The notes beneath the pieces were generated by a model. The model was not told the DNA's origin. It saw nothing but the letters and a program-made list of their open reading frames with translations, and did not search any database. A DNA stretch of 64,000 nucleotides from UBA5794 sp964196275 (GTDB lineage Bacteria; Actinomycetota; Acidimicrobiia; Spongiisociales; UBA5794), in contig CAXMSN010000067.1 of NCBI GenBank assembly GCA_964196275.1, positions 24,914-88,913 of the forward strand, read 5' to 3'. This document shows, piece after piece, positions 41,113 to 49,371 of the stretch. How positions within the stretch are numbered: the stretch's first letter is position 1; every line of letters starts with the position of its first letter. Position numbers and translations under genes: made by a program.

Positions 41113-42815
41113 GGAACGAACCAGTTGGTGATCGGCAAGCGTCTGTCCCTGCCGAATGCTTTGCGGCTGATCCTCACGCCCGGAGCGGCCTGGCGTCTCT
41201 TGTATTCGTTTCGATCAACCATGCTGGCGATCCTGCGTACAAGGATTTCGTCTTCACCCGAAGCAATTATCTGGGACGACGTCATGTCCTCCTCGATGTA
41301 CATCCTGAGGATCGCATCGAGTACGGGGTAGGGGGGCAGCGAGTCCGAGTCGAATTGGTCAGGGCGGAGCTCCGCCGACGGCTCCTTGTCGATGATCGCA
41401 ACGGGGATGACCTCCGCCGTGCTGTTCCTCCAACGGGCGAGCTCGTACACGGTCGTCTTGTATACATCCTTGAGGACGGAGTAGCCGCCAGCCATGTCTC
41501 CATAGAGGGTCGCATAGCCGACCGCCATCTCCGACTTGTTGCCCGTTGCTACGACCATCCCTCCGAACTTGTTCGAGACCGCCATCAGGATCGTGCCTCG
41601 GATGCGCGCTTGGAGGTTCTCCTCTGCGACGTTCTCGGGAGCGTCCGCGAACACGGGTGAGAGAGCATCCTGGAAGCCTGTGAACATCTCCTCGATGGGG
41701 ATCGTGTCGACACGTATGCCGAGACGCTCGGCGAGGTCGATTGAGTCCTCCACGCTCCCCGCCGACGAGTACCTCGTCGGCATCGTGATCCCATGGACCG
41801 CATCGGGACCCAATGCGTCCACGGCTATCGCCGCGGTCAGCGCCGAGTCGATGCCGCCCGAAAGGCCGATCACGACCTCGGAGAAGCCGTTCTTCCTCAC
41901 GTAATCCCTCAGCCCCGTCGTGATCGCTCGGTAGGTCTCCTCGAGCTCGCCGAGTTCGGCAGCGACCGAAGGCGACATCGGAACGCGATCCTTGTCCGCG
42001 GGCGAGGTCACATCGATCACAGGAAGTGTTGGATCCTCCTTCTCCGCCACCACGATGTCAACGGAGAAGCGATCCTCAACGAACGCCGGAGAGCGATGAA
42101 CGAGCTCGCCGCTTGGCCCGATGACCATGGAGGACCCATCGAAGACGAGTTCGTCCTGACCGCCGACACAGTTGACGTACATAACGAAGGCAGCGCCATC
42201 GACGGCCCTCTCCGTCAGCATCTCGAGGCGCTCAGCGCTCTTGCCGACGTTATAGGGCGAGCCGTTGATGTTGAGCAGCACACTGGCGCCACCCTCCGCC
42301 TGAACGGATGGTCGTCCCTGCGCCTCCCAGATGTCCTCGCAGATCGACACGCCGCACAGAACCCCTCCAATGCGATGCAGCTGAGGGGGCGTACGGCCCT
42401 CGGCAAAATACCTCGCCTCGTCGAACACCCCGTAGTTCGGAAGCAGCGTCTTGTGATAGATGGAGATGATCTCGCCGTTCGCAATAACCGCCGCCGCGTT
42501 CGCAACCTCGCGAGGCACCGAGTCATCGTCGAAACGCTGCTCGGGGAGCCTGTCGACGAACCCGACCACGACCGCTGTTGTGCCAGAACGGGCAGCGATC
42601 GTGTCCAACGCAGAGAGGTTCTGGTCGACGAACCCATCACGCAGAACGAGGTCCTCAGGGGGATAACCGCAGATCGCGAGCTCCGGGAGCATGAGCAGGT
42701 CCGCATCCACAGACTCGGCCCACGCCATCGCATCGAGGATCTGAGCAGTGTTCCCTTTCATGTCGCCTACAACGAGATCGAGCTGCGCACCCGCAACCCT
42801 GAGGGTTCGGCTCAC
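41109..42815 (-). CDS. nadE: Glutamine-dependent NAD+ synthetase
   Basis: A 568-residue fusion of an N-terminal nitrilase-type glutaminase (about 1-260) and an ammonia-dependent synthetase (about 280-568). The glutaminase has Glu in LPELAICGYPPEDL, Lys in YHKTLLPNYGVFDE and catalytic Cys in GVSICEDIWEAQG. The synthetase P-loop is GLSGGIDSALTAAI, with NKSEMAVGYATLYGDMAGG downstream. It amidates nicotinic acid adenine dinucleotide. It is translationally coupled to the GCS2 gene before it. Confidence 0.95.
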   Translation of the reverse strand: MSRTLRVAGAQLDLVVGDMKGNTAQILDAMAWAESVDADLLMLPELAICGYPPEDLVLRDGFVDQNLSALDTIAARSGTTAVVVGFVDRLPEQRFDDDSVPREVANAAAVIANGEIISIYHKTLLPNYGVFDEARYFAEGRTPPQLHRIGGVLCGVSICEDIWEAQGRPSVQAEGGASVLLNINGSPYNVGKSAERLEMLTERAVDGAAFVMYVNCVGGQDELVFDGSSMVIGPSGELVHRSPAFVEDRFSVDIVVAEKEDPTLPVIDVTSPADKDRVPMSPSVAAELGELEETYRAITTGLRDYVRKNGFSEVVIGLSGGIDSALTAAIAVDALGPDAVHGITMPTRYSSAGSVEDSIDLAERLGIRVDTIPIEEMFTGFQDALSPVFADAPENVAEENLQARIRGTILMAVSNKFGGMVVATGNKSEMAVGYATLYGDMAGGYSVLKDVYKTTVYELARWRNSTAEVIPVAIIDKEPSAELRPDQFDSDSLPPYPVLDAILRMYIEEDMTSSQIIASGEDEILVRRIASMVDRNEYKRRQAAPGVRISRKAFGRDRRLPITNWFVP

Positions 42816-43948
42816 ACACCCTCCACGGTTTCTTCGATCAGGTGGTCGACAACCGTGTTGAGCGCATCGGCAGGGTCAGCGCCCTCAGTGAGCGCGCTCT
42901 CATAGACGGCCCGCTGGCGATCCGAGCTGGTACCGCCGGCCACGATCGTCCTGATGTGTTCGACGTGTTCGAGCGCCCCGATCTCCGCGGCCTGCTCTCG
43001 CACCATCCCGATGAGTTCCTCGACAAGGTCCGGCACCGGAACGAGCTTGCCGGTACCGAAGTCGATAAGGGACTCGTCGACGCCATACCGTTGTGCACGC
43101 CAGTTGTTCTCCTGGATGAGCATGCGCGAGTACTGACGGAACTTCCTGTTCTCCTTGCGAAGCTGATACAGCATCGCAAGCAATGACTGATAGGTCGCGG
43201 CGATCGCCAGAGCATCGGCATATCGCGTGCAGATGTCGGTCGACCGCATCTCGAGCGTGGGATACCGCGAAGAGGGCCGGATGTCCCACCACAGCTTGGA
43301 GGCATCCTCGATGACCCCGGTGCCGACGAGTACCTCGATGTGTCGCTGGTACTCCGCCCAACTTGAGAACGCGTCCGGGATGCCGGTTCGGGGCATCGAC
43401 CGGAACACCGACGTCCGGTAGCTCTTGAGACCGGTGTCCTCTCCGTGCCAGAACGGCGATGACCCCGAGACCGCAAGCAGGTGTGGCAAAAAGTACGTGA
43501 CCTGGTTCATCAGTTCGATCCGAAGGTCCTCGTCCCCGACGCCGACGTGGACGTGCATCCCGCAGATCAACAGACGCCTCACCACGCCCTGGAGTGCCTG
43601 TTCCAGTTCGTTGTATCTCGACTTGTCTGTGTGTCTCTGACGACTCCAGTCTGCAAATGGATGCGTGGACGCCGAGATGATCGCCATGCCGTGGTCGCTT
43701 ACCGAGTCCGAGACGAAACGCCGCATCAAGGCCAGATACTCGGCCACTTCGGTCAGGTCCTTCGCAACCGGCGTCCCGATCTCAACTTGCGAACGGATGA
43801 ATTCCGGGCTCGTGGCTCCGACAGGTGGATGCTCGAGAGCGTCCAGAAGCTCGTTTGGCAGTTCCGGCACAAGATCGCGCGTCTCACGGTCCACGACGAA
43901 GTACTCCTCTTCGATCCCGATCGTGAAGAGAGGCCTCTCTGGCGTCAT
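42812..43948 (-). CDS. Carboxylate-amine ligase, GCS2 (YbdK) family
   Basis: A 378-residue glutamate-cysteine ligase type 2 homologue. FTIGIEEEYFVVDRET at the N terminus carries the acidic metal site, CGMHVHVGVGDEDLR is the central His motif and RSTDICTRYADALAIAA lies before the C-terminal half. YbdK proteins have weak gamma-glutamylcysteine ligase activity in E. coli; the true substrate is not fixed by sequence. It sits between tyrA (43 bp upstream) and nadE. GGAGGAAAC precedes its ATG. Confidence 0.9.
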   Translation of the reverse strand: MTPERPLFTIGIEEEYFVVDRETRDLVPELPNELLDALEHPPVGATSPEFIRSQVEIGTPVAKDLTEVAEYLALMRRFVSDSVSDHGMAIISASTHPFADWSRQRHTDKSRYNELEQALQGVVRRLLICGMHVHVGVGDEDLRIELMNQVTYFLPHLLAVSGSSPFWHGEDTGLKSYRTSVFRSMPRTGIPDAFSSWAEYQRHIEVLVGTGVIEDASKLWWDIRPSSRYPTLEMRSTDICTRYADALAIAATYQSLLAMLYQLRKENRKFRQYSRMLIQENNWRAQRYGVDESLIDFGTGKLVPVPDLVEELIGMVREQAAEIGALEHVEHIRTIVAGGTSSDRQRAVYESALTEGADPADALNTVVDHLIEETVEGV

Positions 43949-43991
43949 GTTTCCTCCGACGTGTGTGCAGACCTACGGTACTTGCTTGCTC

Positions 43992-45011
43992 TCAGGGTAC
44001 GAGCAAAAGGCCCTCGTCTTCAAGGGCATGGGACAGGGCGCCCTCCTCTCCGGGACGTACGGAGATCGTGAGGACACCTCCTCCACCATGAGGAGCGTGA
44101 CGCATCTGGATGTCCCTCACATCGACCTCGGATGCTTCGAGTGCGTGTCCGACTTTCGCAATCTCTCCTGGTTGGTCAGCGAGCGCCACCCTGACAGCGG
44201 CTACCGGCGCTCCCAGGGACCGCCGTGTCTGTCGCGCCTCAGAGAGGAGTGCAAGCAACGTGTCGTCATCCGACACGATCGCAGCTTCAAGAAGCGCCAG
44301 GCGCTCCCTGAGAACGCCGATGGAGGCGAGAACCGCCGGTGCGTTCGTCTGCAGTATCTCGACCCAGGGGATCGGAAGTGATGCCCCGACCCTCGTGAGG
44401 TCTCTGAAGCTTCCTGCTGCGAGTTCAAGCGCACCATCTTCGTCTACAGCGGTCGCAAGAAGGGCACCGGCAACGAGTTGTGGCAGGTGGCTGATCCTGG
44501 CTACGGCAGCGTCGTGATCTGACGCACTCATCCTGACGACACGTCCGCCGAGCGTCTCGATGACCGACACGACCGACCGATCCGCGTCAGGGCTCGCTCC
44601 ATCGATCACGACCCACGAGGCACCTCTGAAGAGGGCGGCGCTCGCCGCCGTAGGTCCCGATGTCTCCCTGCCGGCCATCGGGTGCGTTCCGACGAACCCA
44701 GCCAGATGGTCTGTTACAGCCAGTACGGGAGCCTTCACACCGGCAACGTCCATCACAGCGGTGTCAACGGCCATATCTGAGAGAACTTCGATCGTCGCCT
44801 TCGGTGGGACAGCAACGATCACAACGTCGGGTGCCGGTTCGAGGACGGCATCCAAGGAGTCGGCGTATGTCGATGCGAGTCCCCGATCCTTCGCGATAGC
44901 GAGTACGTCAGGGTCAGCGTCGTATCCGATGACGGTCCATCCCGACTTCGAAAGGCCGACTGAGATCGATCCTCCGATCAACCCAAGACCGATAACCGCA
45001 GCTCGTTTCAT
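43992..45011 (-). CDS. tyrA: Prephenate dehydrogenase with ACT domain
   Basis: A 339-residue enzyme for tyrosine synthesis. The NAD-binding VIGLGLIGGSISVGL (about 6-20), the catalytic GTHPMAGRETSGP with its His (about 113-125), and the second His/Arg region ISHLPQLVAGALLA are present; residues about 265-339 form an ACT-type regulatory domain (VRVALADQPGEIAKVGHALE), suggesting tyrosine feedback. It is the first gene of the operon. ATG 45011 is used since the Rossmann strand begins directly after it. Confidence 0.92.
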   Translation of the reverse strand: MKRAAVIGLGLIGGSISVGLSKSGWTVIGYDADPDVLAIAKDRGLASTYADSLDAVLEPAPDVVIVAVPPKATIEVLSDMAVDTAVMDVAGVKAPVLAVTDHLAGFVGTHPMAGRETSGPTAASAALFRGASWVVIDGASPDADRSVVSVIETLGGRVVRMSASDHDAAVARISHLPQLVAGALLATAVDEDGALELAAGSFRDLTRVGASLPIPWVEILQTNAPAVLASIGVLRERLALLEAAIVSDDDTLLALLSEARQTRRSLGAPVAAVRVALADQPGEIAKVGHALEASEVDVRDIQMRHAPHGGGGVLTISVRPGEEGALSHALEDEGLLLVP

Positions 45012-45059
45012 GTCGTACATCACCGTTGATCAACCATCCAATGAGGCTAGGGGTGTCCA

Positions 45060-45235
45060 GGCAGCGACGGAAGTCGGACGACGGAACCAGACTCGAAGTC
45101 CGAACTCCGAAATCCGACCAAGACCAGAGCCCGGAGCCAGATCGGAAGATTCTGGTCTGATAGCGAGCGCAGTCAGCGGATCGGACTTCGGGCAGCGAGC
45201 AAATCGGATTTCGGCGAGCGAGGCGAAACCAAGCG
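45060..45235. repeat. Complex imperfect inverted repeat of TCCGAAGTC words
   Basis: The left part (about 45068-45118) carries GAAGTCGGA, CGAAGTCCGAA and CCGAAATCCGA; the right part (about 45178-45216) carries TCGGACTTCGG and TCGGATTTCGG, which are their reverse complements. A smaller stem AGACCAGA...TCTGGTCT lies inside. The region separates divergent tyrA and epimerase genes. Confidence 0.7.
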
Positions 45236-45239
45236 ATCC

Positions 45240-45245
45240 TACCCT
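45240..45245 (+). promoter_or_regulatory. -10-like hexamer TACCCT for the epimerase
   Basis: TACCCT ends 6 nt before ATG 45252. Confidence 0.45.
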
Positions 45246-45251
45246 CGGCTC

Positions 45252-46193
45252 ATGCGACGGGTATTCGTAACAGGAGCAGCCACGTGGACCGGTGGTCAAC
45301 TGGTCAAGCAACTTGAGGCACGCGACGACCTTGAGGTCTTCGCCGTGGACGATGAGGATCCGCGCATCTCGTTCTCGTCACCTTTCGAGAGGCTGTCACT
45401 CGAGCGCCTTGCGCTCGCTCGCTACATGCTTGAGGTCAAGCCGGAGATCGTCGTTCATCTTCAGTCGGTTCACCGAACCGCTGAGGAGGGTCGCAATACC
45501 GATGGCGAGGAGAGAATCGTCGGAGCGCTTGCCCTATTCGGAGCGATCGAGCGCCTCGACAGCGTGAGCACCGTGATCGTCAAATCGGACACTGCCTTCT
45601 ACGGAGCAAGCCCCAGGAACCCATCGGTTCTGAAGGAGTCGACCCGCCCTCAGGGGACGCCGAGCAAGTATCAGCGCGACCTCACAGAGATGGAGCGTTT
45701 CGTCTCGGAGACGTCACAGCGCCACACGGACATCAACTACACGGTTCTCCGCTTCGCCCCGATCTTCGGCCCAGAGGTCGGAAACCCGTTCAGCCGCTAT
45801 CTCGGCCTGCGTGTTGTCCCAACGTTGCTCGGTTTCGATCCCCGCCTCCAGGTGACACATGAGCGAGATGCGGTCGCGGCTCTCGAACACGCCCTCGATG
45901 TCCAGGTCCCCGGCACGTTCAACGTTGCAGCGGACGGACAGATGTACCTGTCCCGTGTCCTGCGGCTTGGTCGGAGGATTCCGCAGCCGCTACCAAGCAA
46001 GATGTACGAATCTGCGATGAGGGGCCTGACACGGGTGAACATCACCGTTCCTGCCCATGTCCAGGGGATCCTCAAGTACGGCAGGGTCGTCGACACTTCG
46101 TTGATGAGGTCTGAGTTCGGATTCACACCGGAGCACACCTGCAGGCAGACGGTCCTCAATGCCTACGGGATCACCGGGAAGGTGGCACCGTGA
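45252..46193 (+). CDS. NAD-dependent epimerase/dehydratase (extended SDR)
   Basis: A 313-residue extended short-chain dehydrogenase. RRVFVTGAATWTGGQLVKQL is the N-terminal nucleotide site; the canonical GxxGxxG is altered to GAATWTGG. Strand 2 ends in VFAVDDEDPR. The YxxxK-type active site is likely in PSKYQRDLTEMERF, with Tyr and Lys spaced differently from the norm. It may act on a sugar nucleotide or be a non-catalytic binder. Its stop overlaps the downstream acyltransferase start by four bases, so it probably functions with lipid or glycolipid synthesis; that is inference. Confidence 0.82.
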   Translation: MRRVFVTGAATWTGGQLVKQLEARDDLEVFAVDDEDPRISFSSPFERLSLERLALARYMLEVKPEIVVHLQSVHRTAEEGRNTDGEERIVGALALFGAIERLDSVSTVIVKSDTAFYGASPRNPSVLKESTRPQGTPSKYQRDLTEMERFVSETSQRHTDINYTVLRFAPIFGPEVGNPFSRYLGLRVVPTLLGFDPRLQVTHERDAVAALEHALDVQVPGTFNVAADGQMYLSRVLRLGRRIPQPLPSKMYESAMRGLTRVNITVPAHVQGILKYGRVVDTSLMRSEFGFTPEHTCRQTVLNAYGITGKVAP

Positions 46194-47419
46194 AGCGGTA
46201 CGACCTCGAAGCGTTGACCAAGAAGGAGCTGTCTCTACTCGCCAGGGAAGCCGACATCGCCGGCCGTTCCACGATGACCAAGGCCCAGATCGTCGAAGCG
46301 CTTGCAGAACCCGACACGACGGACGCCGATGCCGTTCCACCCGACAGCGTCGAAGCCGAGGTCGTGAGCGAGGGGCTCGGGATCTCCATCCCAGGGATCT
46401 CGCACGAGGACAGGGCGGAAGCCAAGGCACGCCGCGAAGCTCTCGCAGCGAGGCTCGCCGCGTTCGTCGATACCGGGACGCATTGCTCATGGACCAGCAC
46501 CGAGGGACATCCGTGCGGGCTACCCGTTGTCGTTGGTACCGAGGCGTGCGGCCTCCATGGGGATGGATCGATCGCTGACAGGGCCATCCCCCTCACGGGA
46601 AGCCTCGGCTTTGGCTCTTGGCCGACGCTGTGGAGACACCTCAGCCTTGCGACGTACGACATCGACTCGTTCGGGTTGGACCCGGTCGTGGCAGAGATGG
46701 CGTGGCACGTCATGAACGGCCTCTACTACGACTATTTCCGGGTTGAGGTTGAAGGGATCGAGAACGTGCCGATGGACGGTGGTGCGGTACTCGTGGCGAA
46801 CCATGGCGGCGCGGCCCTGCCGTACGACGGGGCGATGCTGACACTCTCGGTGCTGAACGAAGCCGAGATCCCGCGCAGGGTCCGCGTGATCGGTACCGAG
46901 ATCTTCAACATGCTGCCCACCGTGTCGCACCTCTACCGCAAGGTCGGTGCGGCGTATGCGGCGCGCGATGATGCACGAGAACTTCTCCGGAGAGGGCATC
47001 TGCTAGGCGTATTCCCCGAGGGCGAGCGAGGCTTCATGAAGCCCGTCTGGGAGGCGTATCGAGTCGGGAGGCTCGGTAGAGGTGGTTTCGCTGAGATCGC
47101 CGCCGAGGCTGGCGTTCCGATCGTGCCTGTGGCGATCATCGGCTCTGAGGAAGTCCACCCTGCCGTGATGGTCTCGAAGCGACTGGCCAGACTCGTCAAG
47201 CTGTTCTTCCCCGATCAGCGCGTCGACGAGATCGCCATTGCCCTGAACCCCATCCCTCTCCCCATCAAGTGGAGGATCCGATTCCTGCCACCGGTCATGC
47301 CACCCGGTGATGACGAGCAACTCGATGGCCTCGAACTCCTCGAGCGCTCGGAGGACATCCGCGACTCCATCCAGCACGCCCTCGACGACATCCTGGCGCA
47401 CCGCCGAACGGCTTTCTAG
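46190..47419 (+). CDS. Lysophospholipid acyltransferase-family protein with N-terminal SAP/Rho-N and Cys-His modules
   Basis: A 409-residue protein. Residues 1-40 look like a SAP or Rho-N helix-extended-helix (YDLEALTKKELSLLAREADI, TKAQIVEAL). A small Cys3-His module follows (HCSWTSTEGHPCGLP and ACGLHGDGS, about 102-130), possibly zinc-binding. Residues about 170-400 are an MGAT-like LPLAT acyltransferase with VANHGGAALPYDGAML (catalytic His/Asp) and FPEGERGFMK. PlsC-type enzymes move acyl groups to lysophosphatidate or similar. The N-terminal additions are unusual and might position it at DNA or RNA, or be regulatory. It is coupled to the epimerase gene. Confidence 0.82.
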   Translation: MKRYDLEALTKKELSLLAREADIAGRSTMTKAQIVEALAEPDTTDADAVPPDSVEAEVVSEGLGISIPGISHEDRAEAKARREALAARLAAFVDTGTHCSWTSTEGHPCGLPVVVGTEACGLHGDGSIADRAIPLTGSLGFGSWPTLWRHLSLATYDIDSFGLDPVVAEMAWHVMNGLYYDYFRVEVEGIENVPMDGGAVLVANHGGAALPYDGAMLTLSVLNEAEIPRRVRVIGTEIFNMLPTVSHLYRKVGAAYAARDDARELLRRGHLLGVFPEGERGFMKPVWEAYRVGRLGRGGFAEIAAEAGVPIVPVAIIGSEEVHPAVMVSKRLARLVKLFFPDQRVDEIAIALNPIPLPIKWRIRFLPPVMPPGDDEQLDGLELLERSEDIRDSIQHALDDILAHRRTAF

Positions 47420-47438
47420 CGTTCAACTCACACCTCCG

Positions 47439-47458
47439 TCCCCCTTTCAAGGGGAACA
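47439..47458. repeat. Variant of the GTCCCCCTT hairpin repeat
   Basis: GTCCCCCTTTCAAGGGGAAC is an imperfect copy of the palindrome seen at 28810 and 48860; it is followed by the GCGAGCGCAGCGAGC word also found at the end of the 686-812 spacer. Confidence 0.75.
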
Positions 47459-47511
47459 AGCGAGCGCAGCGAGCTAGGGGGATGTGCAGGGTTCGGTCTC
47501 GGACGTCGCTG

Positions 47512-47643
47512 CATCCAGCCACTACGGGCTCGCAGACCCCCCTGCATCGTCGCTGCGCTCCTCTGCCGTCCCGACATCCAGCCACTCCGGGCTCGCAGGC
47601 TCGCAGACCCCCCTGCATCGTCGCTGCGCTCCTCTGCCGTCCC
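47512..47643. repeat. Direct duplication of about 61-69 bp
   Basis: Copy 1 (47512-47572) and copy 2 (47575-47643) share CATCCAGCCACT, GGGCTCGCAG and CCCCCCTGCATCGTCGCTGC blocks. Copy 2 has an extra 8-bp repeat of GCTCGCAG and one substitution. Another hairpin variant, GTCCCCCCTGAAGGGAGGAC, follows at 47639-47658. The 292-bp spacer 47420-47711 holds no gene. Confidence 0.85.
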
Positions 47644-47698
47644 CCCTGAAGGGAGGACGAAGGCGCGGGGACTGCTAACAATTGCAAGCACTTTGCTA

Positions 47699-47704
47699 TA
47701 TACT
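47699..47704 (+). promoter_or_regulatory. -10 hexamer TATACT for the XRE gene
   Basis: TATACT ends 7 nt before ATG 47712. Flanking TTGCA-type words (ATTGCAAGCA before, CTGCAAACA after) form a broken inverted repeat and could be an autoregulatory operator. Confidence 0.5.
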
Positions 47705-47711
47705 GCAAACA

Positions 47712-48059
47712 ATGAGGAAGCCACAACTGCCGGATGTTGGTTCGTTCATCAAGGAACAGCGCGAGCGCAGTTCCCTTTCGATCCGGAAACTGGCAGACAT
47801 GACCGGGGTTTCGAACCCCTACCTCAGCCAGATCGAGCGGGGTATCCGCACGCCATCGGCTGAGATCCTCAGATCGATCGCAGGCGCCTTGTCGATCCGT
47901 ACAGAGACCCTGTACGAGAAGGCAGGGCTCCTCGACAGCGATGGCGCACAAGACGTCGTCGATGCGATCGAGTCAGACAGCAAACTTTCGAGTAACCAAA
48001 AACAGGCGCTGAGGGAGATCTACATGAGCTTCGTCAGCACAGACCAGGAGGAATCATGA
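47712..48059 (+). CDS. XRE-family transcriptional regulator
   Basis: A 115-residue protein with an N-terminal Cro/C1 HTH (about 8-65): FIKEQRERSSLSIRKLADMT, SNPYLSQIERGIRTPSAEIL. The C-terminal 45 residues are acidic and helical. It is the size and type of the mycobacterial regulator encoded directly before hbhA (Rv0474), and here too the next gene, overlapping by four bases, encodes a protein with a Lys/Ala-rich tail. A role in controlling that partner is inferred from this arrangement. Confidence 0.85.
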   Translation: MRKPQLPDVGSFIKEQRERSSLSIRKLADMTGVSNPYLSQIERGIRTPSAEILRSIAGALSIRTETLYEKAGLLDSDGAQDVVDAIESDSKLSSNQKQALREIYMSFVSTDQEES

Positions 48060-48736
48060 TGGATTTCGACAAACAGAAAGAGAACTTGACCAAGGCCTAC
48101 AAGGCGATGAGTGACACCACCGTGTCCGCCGGCACCAAGGTCAAGGACGTCACCACAGATGCCGCAAAGAACGTTGCCGACACAACCGTCAGCGCAGGCA
48201 CCAAGGTCAAGGACGTCAGCACGGACGCAGCAAAGAGCGTTGGTGACACGACCGTCAGCGCAGGCACCAAGGCGAAGGACATCGGAGGCGATACCGCCAC
48301 CACCGCTGCCGAGAAGGCCAAGGAGCTTCTTGTAGCCCTGCAGGAGTTCGCTGGATCGAGCATGGACAAGATCACGGCCGTCAAGCTCGGCGACAAGAAC
48401 GTCGGCGAGCACGTTGAGGCAACCGTTGACACCGTCCAGTCCAAGGTTGACGTGGATCAGCTCACCGAACAGGTTGCAAAGCTCAGGCACCAGATCGAGG
48501 ACGTCCTCGGATCGTGGAAAGAGACCTTCAGCCCGACTGAGGAGACCACGAAGGCCGCTGACAAGCCAGCCGCAAAGCCGGCCGCCAAGAAGCCATCGGC
48601 GAAGAAGACAACTGCCAAGCCAAAAGCGAAGGCAACGACGACCAAGGCTGCTCCGAAGTCCAAGACCACAGCGAAGCCTGCGGCCAAGAAGACAACCGCC
48701 GCAAAGAAGACGACAACCAAGTCAACTTCCAAGTAG
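48056..48736 (+). CDS. HbhA/phasin-like protein with three 22-residue repeats and a Lys/Ala-rich tail
   Basis: A 226-residue protein. After a short start, three 22-residue repeats (about 20-85; each DTTVSAGTKxKD followed by DAAK-type positions) form an amphipathic helical, apolipoprotein-like region. A helical middle part (about 86-160, including EHVEATVDTVQSKVDVDQLT) precedes a tail of about 60 residues made of KPAAKK, KTTAKPK and AAKKTT units. The layout, helical body plus histone-H1-like basic tail, matches mycobacterial HbhA (adhesin and lipid-body protein) and PhaF-type phasins. It could bind storage granules, nucleoid DNA or surface glycans. The gene follows an XRE regulator with a four-base overlap. 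Confidence 0.72.
   Translation: MMDFDKQKENLTKAYKAMSDTTVSAGTKVKDVTTDAAKNVADTTVSAGTKVKDVSTDAAKSVGDTTVSAGTKAKDIGGDTATTAAEKAKELLVALQEFAGSSMDKITAVKLGDKNVGEHVEATVDTVQSKVDVDQLTEQVAKLRHQIEDVLGSWKETFSPTEETTKAADKPAAKPAAKKPSAKKTTAKPKAKATTTKAAPKSKTTAKPAAKKTTAAKKTTTKSTSK
48113..48310 (+). repeat. Three tandem 66-bp coding repeats
   Basis: Units at 48113-48178, 48179-48244 and 48245-48310 encode the 22-residue repeats. Units 1 and 2 are the most alike; unit 3 diverges in its second half. Confidence 0.85.
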
Positions 48737-48748
48737 CACAGCACCAAC

Positions 48749-48788
48749 CAAGAAGGGGAGGGTCTCAACCGAGACCCTCCCCTTCTTG
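48749..48788 (+). terminator. Perfect 18-bp stem terminator
   Basis: Arms 48749-48766 and 48771-48788 are exact reverse complements around the loop AACC. It follows the HbhA-like gene by 12 bp. Confidence 0.85.
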
Positions 48789-48798
48789 CTGTGTTCTG

Positions 48799-48884
48799 GT
48801 ATCCGTGGTCCGTGGTCGCTGCGCTCCCGTTCATCCCCCTGGCTCGCTAACGCTCGCCCGTCCCCCTTGAAAGGGGGACGAAGA
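48799..48884. repeat. Dispersed intergenic repeat with GTCCCCCTT hairpin, copy 2
   Basis: CCGTGGTCCGTGGTC (reverse complement of the GACCAC words), then CTGGCTCGCTAACGCTCGCC and the palindrome GTCCCCCTTGAAAGGGGGAC at 48860-48879 followed by GAAG. The hairpin is identical to that at 28810-28829. Confidence 0.85.
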
Positions 48885-48891
48885 AAGGGAA

Positions 48892-49296
48892 TCAGCTGGT
48901 GACGCTTGGTTCCATTGCATTGGCTGCGTCGATCCAGCCTTGGACCATCTCGACCGTTGGAAGCCTCTGCACTCGCCGACGCTTGCCATTGATCTGGGTG
49001 AGGGCCGTCATGAGGTTCTGGGCGTTCCTGCGACGCAGTGCCTTGATGGTGTCGACACCCGACGCAGCAAGAAGATCTGCGTACTCAGCGCCGACTCCCT
49101 TGACCTTCATCAGTTCGGCCTGCTGGGCCCACTTGAGCAAGTCCGTCGTGGCTATCCCGGTCCTCGACGAAACCTCGGCCCTCCCCTTGCGAGTCGATGC
49201 TTGGTCGAGGAGTGACTCCGTCGTGCGCACACCGCCCTTGCGAAGCTTGGTTGCATCTCGCTGGCGGATCGCACGTATCGCCGAAATCGAAGCCAT
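48892..49296 (-). CDS. DUF4332 helix-hairpin-helix protein
   Basis: A 134-residue basic protein of the DUF4332 type. It carries two helix-hairpin-helix-like segments: LRKGGVRTTESLLDQASTRK (about 18-37) and the clearer MKVKGVGAEYADLLAASGVD (about 63-82). Such motifs bind DNA or RNA without sequence specificity, and DUF4332 members are often annotated as DNA-binding or helical scaffold proteins. Specific function is unknown. It is transcribed towards the hairpin repeat. Confidence 0.8.
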   Translation of the reverse strand: MASISAIRAIRQRDATKLRKGGVRTTESLLDQASTRKGRAEVSSRTGIATTDLLKWAQQAELMKVKGVGAEYADLLAASGVDTIKALRRRNAQNLMTALTQINGKRRRVQRLPTVEMVQGWIDAANAMEPSVTS

Positions 49297-49371
49297 CGAC
49301 CGTCACTCCCGTTCATCTTGCCAGCGGCCTGCGTCGAGACTACTCACTCACGGGGGTCTCTCGCTTGGCGA

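Noticed and set aside
41793..42905. 370-codon plus-strand frame
   Set aside because: It is the antisense shadow of nadE, whose motifs are unambiguous.
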